Part shown: piece after piece, positions 1 to 5,150 of the stretch
Layout: each line of letters begins with the position of its first letter
How positions within the stretch are numbered: position 1 is the first letter of the stretch
Source: Bacteroidales bacterium
GTDB lineage: Bacteria; Bacteroidota; Bacteroidia; Bacteroidales; UBA7960
Assembly (NCBI GenBank): GCA_007128045.1
Contig: SKYG01000387.1
Location: 1 to 5,160, forward strand
Reading direction: 5' to 3'
Length of the DNA stretch: 5,160 nt
Made by a program: the position numbers and the translations under genes
The notes under the pieces: model-generated
The model's database searches: none
Seen by the model: the letters and a program-made list of their open reading frames with translations, nothing else
Told to the model about the DNA's origin: nothing

Positions 1-89
1 AAAAATATTTTCCACCCATTACAACTTTTTCGTTTACTTTTCGTCCCTTAATTGTTATATGTATACAGAGGCTTTCTTTTGCCTGTATT

Positions 90-176
90 ATGCTATTACC
101 CTATAAAACTTTGTTTTTTTAACAAAATTTAGGATTTGTTTGCAGCCTTGTGCTGCGATAGGAATAATGCAGGTTA
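90..176 (+). repeat. Long direct repeat, copy 1 (leader of first lipoprotein gene)
   Basis: This 87-bp stretch recurs at 5056-5142 in the same orientation with 6 mismatches by eye (positions 96, 122, 131, 158, 169 and 174 of this copy). It contains TATAAAACTTTG followed by a T7 run, an imperfect hairpin (AAACTTTG 106-113 against CAAAATTT 123-130), and a compact hairpin GCAGC 142-146 / GCTGC 152-156 with loop CTTGT. It ends about 30 bp before the ATG of the lipoprotein gene, so it probably lies in that gene's promoter or 5' untranslated region. AAACTTTG is one base from the Bacteroidota -7 consensus TAnnTTTG, and a TTTG at 78-81 could be the -33 element, but the 24-bp spacer is slightly long. 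No coding frame spans it. The 89 bp before it hold no gene that I can support. Confidence 0.88.
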
Positions 177-192
177 GGTCTTTGTTATTCCT
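160..192. promoter_or_regulatory. Inverted repeat upstream of the first lipoprotein gene
   Basis: AGGAATAA (160-167) and TTATTCCT (185-192) are perfect 8-bp inverted arms separated by 17 bp. The right arm ends 14 bp before the ATG at 207. The left arm lies inside the direct repeat, while the right arm is outside it and is missing after repeat copy 2, so the structure is specific to this gene. It could be a stem-loop in the leader or an operator for a dimeric regulator. Chance occurrence in AT-rich DNA is possible. Confidence 0.35.
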
Positions 193-206
193 GGGATAAA
201 TTGCTT

Positions 207-968
207 ATGCGAAAATCTATATTTGGTGTACTTGGCGGACTGATGATATTGCTGCTTCTCAGCGGGTGTATCCCCGATGATGAGCTGAGTACACCCGTAA
301 CTGTCAATCTGAACCTGGTAATGGGCACAAACTTGCCCGGGATAAACCATGTGGAGTTTTATAATACCGTTATCGCCGTGCAGCAAATCAAGTTTTACGG
401 CATCCGGGAAGAGGGGAGTGATATCTTCTTTAGCTCCCAACCCACTGTACCTTTTGGTATTTATGCAATCAAAAAAAATCAACCGGCATCGAAGATCGAT
501 GTCTTTGATATTCCCCAAGGTGTGTATAACCAGATGCGATGGGAAATAAAAACCAAAGAGATAGATGATGATTATTACGAAGATTATTTTGATGATAAGC
601 TGGAAGAATACATTGATGTTGATGACTTCGGAATTGTCATAGAAGGAAAATATAAAAGACTAAACGGTAGCGAAATATTGCTGTTTATTGCCATCGATCC
701 CACAGAAATACTATTGATGGAGACTTTTAATACAGGTGGCAACAATCAGTTGTCGCTCATTTCAGGTAAAACCTATAACCTTATACTTGAGATAAATCCA
801 TACATAGCCATTCAAAATATTGAAAGAATCTTGCTTGAGAATGCCGACGCCGACGAAGAAGACGATATAGAATATATTGAAATATCTTCTGATGAGAATG
901 AAGATCTGTATGAAAGAATATTATTCAGGTTAAAAAATACCGTTAAAGCCATTATTGAGGAACAGTAG
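207..968 (+). CDS. Acidic envelope lipoprotein, DUF4382-like, paralogue of the 2969 gene
   Basis: This 253-aa protein is a predicted lipoprotein. MRK, a hydrophobic core and the lipobox LSGC put the lipidated Cys at residue 21, followed by IPDDE, an acidic pattern that in Bacteroidota favours surface export. The mature part (about 30-210) alternates short strands and has a segment around FDIPQGVYNQ (100-109) that resembles DUF4382-type lipoproteins; this is a family-level guess. Acidic patches lie at 118-140 and 211-233. Residues 214-225 (DADEEDDIEYIE) align with the EF-hand loop of the lipoprotein at 2969, with D, D, E, I, E and E at loop positions 1, 3, 5, 8, 9 and 12 but Asp in place of Gly at 6. 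A helical tail follows. I chose ATG 207 over TTG 201 because it starts the signal peptide cleanly and has GGGATAA 6 bp upstream. The gene ends 4 bp before the sigma factor start, so the two are almost certainly co-transcribed. Its role is unknown; a sensor or ligand for the anti-sigma protein is my inference. Confidence 0.9.
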   Translation: MRKSIFGVLGGLMILLLLSGCIPDDELSTPVTVNLNLVMGTNLPGINHVEFYNTVIAVQQIKFYGIREEGSDIFFSSQPTVPFGIYAIKKNQPASKIDVFDIPQGVYNQMRWEIKTKEIDDDYYEDYFDDKLEEYIDVDDFGIVIEGKYKRLNGSEILLFIAIDPTEILLMETFNTGGNNQLSLISGKTYNLILEINPYIAIQNIERILLENADADEEDDIEYIEISSDENEDLYERILFRLKNTVKAIIEEQ

Positions 969-972
969 GTTC

Positions 973-1515
973 ATGACAAAGAGTTTTGATCTTTCAGAAC
1001 AGGAATTGATCCGGGGCTGCCTCAATAATGACAGGAAAGCCCAGGAGCAACTCTACCGTAAATTTGCCGACGATATGTTTGTGGTTTGCCTTGCCTATGA
1101 ATCAGACCTTGATGAAGCCAAAGATATTTTGCAGAACGGCTTTATCAAAGTGTTCCGAAGTCTGGATCAATACGACAACCTTGGCTTACTAAAAGGATGG
1201 ATACGAAGGATCATGGTGAATACGGCCATAGACCATTACAGGAAAAAGAAGAAAAAAGATGATTTTGTCGATATAGATATTATTGTTGATGAGCGACAGG
1301 GATATGATTTTACTGAAAGCAAGGAAAATGTCAAGGAAATACTAACCCTGGTTGAACGTCTCCCTGACAGGGCCCGGCTGATTTTTAATCTTTTTGCCCT
1401 GGAAGGGTATTCGCATAAGGAAATAGCAACGCAGCTCAATATCGCTGAAGGCACTTCCAAATCCATGTACAGCAGGGAAAAAATGCTTTTACAGCAATGG
1501 CTCATTACATCATAA
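973..1515 (+). CDS. ECF-type RNA polymerase sigma factor
   Basis: This 180-aa protein has the usual length and two-domain build of an extracytoplasmic-function sigma factor. Region 2 spans about 23-92: the core-binding and -10 recognition part is seen in DEAKDILQNGFIKVFRSL (47-64) and GWIRRIMVNTAIDHYRKK (75-92). A charged linker (about 93-118) follows, then region 4 (about 119-177) with LPDRARLIFNL (130-140) and a helix-turn-helix around YSHKEIATQLNIAEGTSKS (146-164) that would read the -35 element. There is no extra C-terminal domain. ATG 973 is preferred to the upstream TTG at 955, which would overlap the lipoprotein gene and add residues outside the conserved domain. The gene is sandwiched between the lipoprotein gene (4 bp) and the anti-sigma gene (12 bp), the usual operon form for a sigma factor with its membrane-bound regulator. 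From its partner it may belong to the ECF21 group, but this subgroup call is inference. Confidence 0.96.
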   Translation: MTKSFDLSEQELIRGCLNNDRKAQEQLYRKFADDMFVVCLAYESDLDEAKDILQNGFIKVFRSLDQYDNLGLLKGWIRRIMVNTAIDHYRKKKKKDDFVDIDIIVDERQGYDFTESKENVKEILTLVERLPDRARLIFNLFALEGYSHKEIATQLNIAEGTSKSMYSREKMLLQQWLITS

Positions 1516-1527
1516 GAATACAATGGC

Positions 1528-2814
1528 ATGAAAGAAAATGAACTCATAGACCTCTATCGCAGGCAAATGGCCAATAAAAAGGCAGCTGCCCCGGAAGGGC
1601 TATGGAATGATATTGCCAGAAAGCTCGTGGTGGAAGAAGCCTGGGCTGGTATCTCGGATCAACTGGACAAAGATACCCAAAAGAAAGGTTTCTGGTATGT
1701 TGGACGGCGTGCTGCTGCTGTTGCTGCCCTCATAAGCTTTGGAGCACTTAGCGTATGGTTGCTAAACCGCGATGTGTCTGAATCCCGCATGGCGGAGCAA
1801 ACCGAAATCTCTGTGCCATCCCTGTCAGATTCCGAATCAACAGAGTCAGCAGATGAACAGCAACCCCTCTCCGGCGAAGCCCTTAGCCAATCACCTGTGT
1901 TGGCAGCATTGCCCGTCACCGTGGAATATGAACAGGCAGGTATACGATCCAATAAAGAAACTGAAGGTATCATCACACCGCAGCAAACCTCATCTGCCGT
2001 AGAACAATTTGCACCAGCCCTGCCAGGACTTACGGTAGCTCCCAAGCCTCTGCCTATACAAACTAGTACATATGGTGATGCATATTCCGTACTTCAGGCT
2101 GCTGGAAAAACACCCACACTTATTGACGTGGATGACCTGAATGTATTCGATGGCACCCTGGCCGATGCATCTTCCAACAACAAAAACCCTTTTAGCTCTT
2201 TTTCCCTGGGCATTACCACCGCCATCAAAAACACCTGGCTGATCAACAATGAAACTGTCGAAGGATTCAACCGCCTGAACCATAACCGTACCGATCTGAA
2301 GTTTTATCCCGATATCGGCATCAACCTGCACTACCAACATAACAGCCGCTGGGGACTCGAAACCGGATTGTTTTTCTCTTCATCCACCGGACAAGCCTAC
2401 CGGCATTACATCCACGGGAAATACAGTCATAGAACCATCTCTCTCAACTACATGCAGTGGGAGCTTATGGCCAGCCATACAAGCGGTACCCGGATGTTCC
2501 GGAACCCTAATGCCGTTTCATTGAAAAGCGTGTTGGGCTTTTATGCCTCCGCAATGAATTCTGCCACCGAAATCATTGGAAACGATCAGTTTGATGTAAA
2601 GTCGCTGTATTCAGGTTTTGACTATGGAATTGTGATGGGCCAGTATTTGCAATGGAACCCGGCACGAAGAATTGTTTTTGCGCCCGGCATTCATGTGAAA
2701 TGGGGGTTAACAGATATTTACCGGGGTGGAACCCACTTGCCCTTAAATTTCAGCAATACCTACAACCGAAGCATTGAATTCAGGCTGAACTTTTATTATT
2801 CACTGGGCCAATAG
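1528..2814 (+). CDS. Dual membrane-spanning anti-sigma factor (Dma-like) with C-terminal outer-membrane beta-barrel
   Basis: This 428-aa protein most likely holds the neighbouring sigma factor inactive and links that control to the outer membrane. Residues 1-57 form a charged cytoplasmic segment with two copies of W-x2-I-x3-L (W26/I29/L33 and W39/I42/L46), a plausible sigma-binding helix pair. One hydrophobic helix (about 61-79), preceded by GRR, spans the inner membrane with the N-terminus inside. Residues 81-220 are rich in Ser, Glu, Gln, Pro and Ala and probably disordered; about 140 residues is enough to cross the periplasm. From 221 to the end, alternating aromatic and polar strands (for example GINLHYQ, GLETGLFFSS, GIHVKWGL, IEFRLNFYYSL) indicate an outer-membrane beta-barrel of the PorT/OmpW-like size class. 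This layout is that reported for the Dma family of Bacteroides thetaiotaomicron, which regulates an ECF21 sigma factor and vesicle formation. ATG 1528 begins the conserved N-terminal segment. Base composition is more GC-rich than in the flanking lipoprotein genes. The membrane topology and function are predicted from architecture. Confidence 0.88.
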   Translation: MKENELIDLYRRQMANKKAAAPEGLWNDIARKLVVEEAWAGISDQLDKDTQKKGFWYVGRRAAAVAALISFGALSVWLLNRDVSESRMAEQTEISVPSLSDSESTESADEQQPLSGEALSQSPVLAALPVTVEYEQAGIRSNKETEGIITPQQTSSAVEQFAPALPGLTVAPKPLPIQTSTYGDAYSVLQAAGKTPTLIDVDDLNVFDGTLADASSNNKNPFSSFSLGITTAIKNTWLINNETVEGFNRLNHNRTDLKFYPDIGINLHYQHNSRWGLETGLFFSSSTGQAYRHYIHGKYSHRTISLNYMQWELMASHTSGTRMFRNPNAVSLKSVLGFYASAMNSATEIIGNDQFDVKSLYSGFDYGIVMGQYLQWNPARRIVFAPGIHVKWGLTDIYRGGTHLPLNFSNTYNRSIEFRLNFYYSLGQ

Positions 2815-2861
2815 CGGCTGTTCTGGTTCCAGTTGATAGGTTCTCCAAGTTTCCACAAAAA

Positions 2862-2895
2862 TATTTAACCCTTTTACAACCTCCGGTGTTAAATA
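2862..2895. promoter_or_regulatory. Inverted repeat in the gap before the second lipoprotein gene
   Basis: TATTTAAC (2862-2869) and GTTAAATA (2888-2895) are perfect 8-bp inverted arms with an 18-bp spacer, inside the 154-bp non-coding gap between the anti-sigma gene and the second lipoprotein gene. No T-run follows, so it is not a standard terminator. It may be an operator or a leader stem-loop and suggests that the second lipoprotein gene has some expression control of its own. The arms are AT-rich, so chance is not excluded. Confidence 0.35.
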
Positions 2896-2968
2896 CTCGT
2901 CTTTAGAGAAAGCTTCTGTGAAAAACGGAAGGACAAATACATTACTCACTAAATTGACATTTGAAATT

Positions 2969-3736
2969 ATGAGAAAGTTAATTTTTTTATTCCTCGCTTT
3001 TATACCCGTATTTTTCATCACTTCCTGTAAGGATGAACCTGTTTTAGAAAAGAATAAATCAGCGGTTCAGCTTGGTATCCGCACATTTAATGAGCCCACA
3101 GCAGACAAGGCAGTATTTGCTATAGAAATAGAGAAGTTCCTGCTCAACATCGACAAAATTGAATTTGAGCTGGATGATGACTGGGACGATCCTGAAGGTT
3201 GGGGTTACTTCGATGATGATGAGATTACCATTTACGGACCTTTTCTTGTTGATCTGATGTCGCCCGCAGCCTTCAACGGCCTTAACCTGGGAAATATATT
3301 TATTCCCAATGCTGTGTATGATGAAATAGAAGTGGATATTGACATCAGCAAGAACCAAAGTGTGCCGGAAATGTACAACAAATCAGTGTATATTACAGGT
3401 ATCATCAACCAAATTCCATTCATTTTCTGGTACGATGATGACCTCGATTTTGAAATTGAGTTTGACGACGGCAGATACCTTGAGCTAAACGGTGAATCAG
3501 TGCAACTGATGATTGAATTCTATGTCCCCAGGCTAATCAATTCAATGATTGACGGTGGTATTTTTAATGCAGTGGATGGCAATGGCAATGGAATCATAGA
3601 GATATGGGAAGGTGACCCCGACGGCAACAGCGACCTGGCCGACGAGATCATCGATGCCATTGAAGATGCACTGGATGTGGAATTTGATGACGACGACGAT
3701 GATGATGATGATGATGATGACGACGACGATGATTAA
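2969..3736 (+). CDS. Acidic EF-hand lipoprotein with poly-aspartate tail, DUF4382-like
   Basis: This 255-aa protein is a predicted lipoprotein: MRK, a phenylalanine-rich hydrophobic core and ITSC place the lipidated Cys at residue 20, followed by KDEP, a surface-export-like pattern. The body shows segments matching the lipoprotein at 207: LLNIDKIEFEL (58-68), PFLVDLMSPAAF (91-102), FIPNAVYDEIEV (111-122) and LNGESVQLMIEF (173-184), a pattern resembling DUF4382 proteins. Residues 203-214 (DGNGNGIIEIWE) fit the canonical EF-hand calcium loop with D1, N3, N5, G6, I8, E9 and E12. A second Asp-rich stretch, DPDGNSD (216-222), is a weaker candidate. The C-terminus is an unbroken run of 16 Asp (240-255). 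I chose ATG 2969 because it opens directly on the signal peptide; the GTG at 2918 would add 17 polar residues. No good ribosome-binding site is visible near the ATG, which is common in Bacteroidota. A strong terminator follows 50 bp after the stop. A role as calcium-responsive partner of the anti-sigma barrel is inference. Confidence 0.9.
   Translation: MRKLIFLFLAFIPVFFITSCKDEPVLEKNKSAVQLGIRTFNEPTADKAVFAIEIEKFLLNIDKIEFELDDDWDDPEGWGYFDDDEITIYGPFLVDLMSPAAFNGLNLGNIFIPNAVYDEIEVDIDISKNQSVPEMYNKSVYITGIINQIPFIFWYDDDLDFEIEFDDGRYLELNGESVQLMIEFYVPRLINSMIDGGIFNAVDGNGNGIIEIWEGDPDGNSDLADEIIDAIEDALDVEFDDDDDDDDDDDDDDDD
3686..3733 (+). repeat. In-frame GAY trinucleotide tract encoding 16 aspartates
   Basis: Sixteen consecutive GAT/GAC codons end the second lipoprotein gene right before its TAA stop. 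The codon order is GAT, three GAC, seven GAT, three GAC, two GAT. Slippage at such a tract would change the number of Asp residues without shifting the frame, so tail length may vary between strains. Confidence 0.95.
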
Positions 3737-3786
3737 TCACTTGACATCCATAAAGTTATATTGTTCTTAATGCCACCAAAGTCCTG

Positions 3787-3819
3787 CCCCGCTGCTTCGA
3801 ATGAACAGCGGGGTTTTTT
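3787..3819 (+). terminator. Rho-independent terminator after the second lipoprotein gene
   Basis: A perfect 8-bp GC-rich stem, CCCCGCTG (3787-3794) with CAGCGGGG (3806-3813), encloses an 11-nt loop and is followed at once by six T (3814-3819). It lies 50 bp beyond the lipoprotein stop codon and marks the 3' end of the sigma/anti-sigma locus on the plus strand. The minus strand has no matching T-run, so it acts in one direction. Confidence 0.93.
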
Positions 3820-3878
3820 ATTGTCACAAACAGACAATTGTTTTTCCCAATTTCTGGATTATGGGTTCCTACATATGA

Positions 3879-4118
3879 TTTATTCCTGGTGGCATGCTGA
3901 TCATGGAGGCATTCGCACCCAGGCAACTCAATTACGAAAGTGGCGGACCGAAAGACCCTGGCTTGCTGTACGCGCCTTCAACAATCGAAAATGACTTCGA
4001 AGGCCTCCGAATACATGAGAGCTATGAGCTGTTCATCGAACTAAACGAAGGTACTTTTCACCAGGGACTGGCCAGCGTGATGCGGTTAAGGGGTGTAAAA
4101 GGACAAGGATGTATATAG
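3879..4118 (+). pseudogene. 3' remnant of a class I SAM-dependent methyltransferase
   Basis: The frame reads FIPGGMLIMEAF, then QLNYESGGPKDPGLLY, then a region with FEGL, and ends with ELNEGTFHQGLASVMRLRG. I recognise this as the C-terminal third of the small class I methyltransferases whose hallmarks are K-PGG-x-L-I-x-E-A-F, GGP-x-D-x-x-LLY and EG-x-x-H-x-G-x-A-S-V-x-R. The AdoMet-binding N-terminal part with its glycine-rich loop is absent: a TGA stands in frame at 3876-3878 just before the conserved segment, and the sequence before it in this frame gives no family match. An alternative frame just upstream reads FLHMIY, which could be a frameshifted piece of the preceding helix. The fragment begins soon after the terminator at 3787-3819 and has no promoter or signal of its own. 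An ATG at 3894 could start a 74-aa peptide, but it would lack the cofactor site, so I treat this as a degraded gene. The family assignment rests on recalled motifs. Confidence 0.72.
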
Positions 4119-4281
4119 TTTAATCAGAAATGAACCGTCGTATTTTCCATGGATGCCAATGAACCGTAAAACACCCATTGCCCGGGTGAGATGGGGTAGA
4201 TGGTTCTATAGCTGCCGCTACGTTTAAGAACCGGATTCGATCGGCCCCGAAAGAGGTCAAATGGTCCGTCAGACGCTAGAT
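4119..4281. other. Non-coding stretch with small inverted and direct repeats
   Basis: No convincing reading frame occupies these 163 bp. AATGAACCGT is present twice (4129-4138 and 4158-4167). CACCC (4172-4176) can pair with GGGTG (4184-4188), or CCCAT (4174-4178) with ATGGG (4191-4195), so two folds compete. Further right GGTTCT (4202-4207) pairs with AGAACC (4227-4232) around an inner TAGC/GCTA stem (4209-4212, 4217-4220). It could be debris of a lost gene or element, or a structured RNA; I cannot identify it. It also forms the downstream region of the convergent gene at 4282-4992, for which no clear terminator is visible. Confidence 0.4.
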
Positions 4282-4992
4282 TTATCGTTGGTTTTCTGAA
4301 AGCAGGGGAAACTGCCTATACATGCGTAAAAGGGTGAGGGTTTCATCTTTCAGGCGGGTTTTTACGAAACTTTTTGTTTCTTCATCCATCAGTTCACCCA
4401 ACCCACTTAGAATCCTTTTTTCATTGATCTGTTCTACCGCATCAATGCATTTCTGAAGGTAAGCATCAAGTGCCATGTTCATTCGTTTTTCAATGATATG
4501 CCTGTTTATGGGTGTTCTTTTTTGCATGAGGAAATGACAGTCGAACACATCACGGTTAATAATGATGTTCCTGTCCAGCATCGCACACAGCTTGTGGGAA
4601 AACATATCCGGCAATTGCATGACCCTGACTGGTATGCCCAGGTAGTTATTGATTTCATAGCGATCGTCAAAATCACGGTTTGAGATTTCTACCTTAAGAT
4701 TCCGGGTATGTTGTCCGTAATCCAGTACGACGATGATACCATGATGCTTTTTTGCTTCATCCTTGATGTTTCCATATCGGGAAACTATATTTCTGATCCT
4801 TTCATAAACAAATTCCGTTTTACCGTTGTCGAGCAGGTTAAAATCCAGATCAACTGAAAAGCGGTTCAGGTCATGAAAAAGCATCAACGCAGTACCCCCT
4901 TTGAATCCCAGCTTATTTGCCAGATCCAGGTCTGCATATATATCCTTTAACAGTTGTACCAGGAAAAACTTATGCTTGTTAATATCTACCAT
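4282..4992 (-). CDS. AbiEii/AbiGii-type nucleotidyltransferase, toxin family
   Basis: This 236-aa protein belongs to the DNA polymerase beta-like nucleotidyltransferase toxins (AbiEii/AbiGii, PF08843 type), which in studied members transfer nucleotides to RNA such as tRNA or to protein and arrest growth or abort phage infection. The fold's motifs are in order: GFKGGTAL (29-36), the metal-binding pair in RFSVDLDF (44-51, D48 and D50), LKVEIS (99-104) with E102 as a likely third acidic residue, and the signature MFSHKLCAMLDR...RDVFDCHFLM (130-156) with K134, R141, R147, D148 and D151. All key positions are intact and the length is usual, so it is probably active. ATG 4992 begins the normal N-terminal helix. 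The partner antitoxin (AbiEi or a similar small protein) normally lies just upstream, but only about 168 bp are visible there and they hold no minus-strand gene; nothing downstream looks like one. The exact substrate cannot be told. Confidence 0.93.
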   Translation of the reverse strand: MVDINKHKFFLVQLLKDIYADLDLANKLGFKGGTALMLFHDLNRFSVDLDFNLLDNGKTEFVYERIRNIVSRYGNIKDEAKKHHGIIVVLDYGQHTRNLKVEISNRDFDDRYEINNYLGIPVRVMQLPDMFSHKLCAMLDRNIIINRDVFDCHFLMQKRTPINRHIIEKRMNMALDAYLQKCIDAVEQINEKRILSGLGELMDEETKSFVKTRLKDETLTLLRMYRQFPLLSENQR

Positions 4993-4997
4993 GGTTA

Positions 4998-5015
4998 GTA
5001 AGTCTTACATCGATG
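4998..5015. promoter_or_regulatory. Tandem short palindromes upstream of the toxin gene
   Basis: GTAAGTCTTAC (4998-5008, symmetric about its central T) abuts CATCGATG (5008-5015), 6-23 bp upstream of the toxin start on the minus strand. Next to them lies an AT-rich run (about 5020-5045) that could hold the promoter. Small palindromes at this place could be an operator for autoregulation, but they are short and the reading is speculative. Confidence 0.25.
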
Positions 5016-5055
5016 CATTGATAATCATTTTATTATAAAAATTTGTTCGCTTTTT

Positions 5056-5142
5056 ATGCTAGTACCCTATAAAACTTTGTTTTTTTAGCAAAATTTCGGA
5101 TTTGTTTGCAGCCTTGTGCTGCGTTAGGAATAATTCAGGATA
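5056..5142 (+). repeat. Long direct repeat, copy 2
   Basis: This is the second copy of the 87-bp sequence at 90-176, same orientation, offset 4966 bp, about 93% identical. The TATAAAACTTTG-T7 stretch and the GCAGC/GCTGC hairpin (5108-5122) are unchanged. Similarity stops at the same AT-rich edge on the left and fades after CAGGATA on the right. An ATG follows 8 bp beyond it, so it too may be a gene leader. It reads towards the window end and away from the toxin gene, so it could lie between two divergent promoters. Confidence 0.88.
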
Positions 5143-5150
5143 AGGACAGG

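Noticed and set aside
201..206. TTG 201 as start of the first lipoprotein
   Set aside because: It adds only two residues before the clean signal peptide start at ATG 207, and TTG is a rarer start; ATG 207 has a better-spaced purine-rich sequence.
2956..2963. GACATTTG as a Bacteroidota -7 promoter element for the second lipoprotein
   Set aside because: It ends five bases before the ATG, which would leave almost no leader, and no TTTG lies at the right distance upstream.
2918..2968. GTG 2918 as start of the second lipoprotein
   Set aside because: It would put 17 polar residues before the MRK-type signal peptide, which does not fit a lipoprotein signal; ATG 2969 begins it exactly.
2800..3021. 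Minus-strand frame of 73 codons across the gap before the second lipoprotein, with a segment reading LTPEVVKGLNIF that faintly recalls cytochrome c peroxidase-type proteins
   Set aside because: It overlaps the ends of two well-supported genes, its N-terminal part is the complement of a signal peptide, there is no haem-binding CxxCH, and no start signal is visible. Chance is more likely than a gene remnant.
3761..3994. Plus-strand 77-codon frame over the terminator
   Set aside because: It reads through the terminator stem and has no family-like sequence; the adjacent frame carries the methyltransferase motifs instead.
4202..4258. tRNA-like look: nested stems followed by GGATTCGATCGG resembling a T-loop
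   Set aside because: The putative T-stem has only three pairs, there is no acceptor stem, D-arm or clear anticodon arm with proper spacing, and no CCA end.
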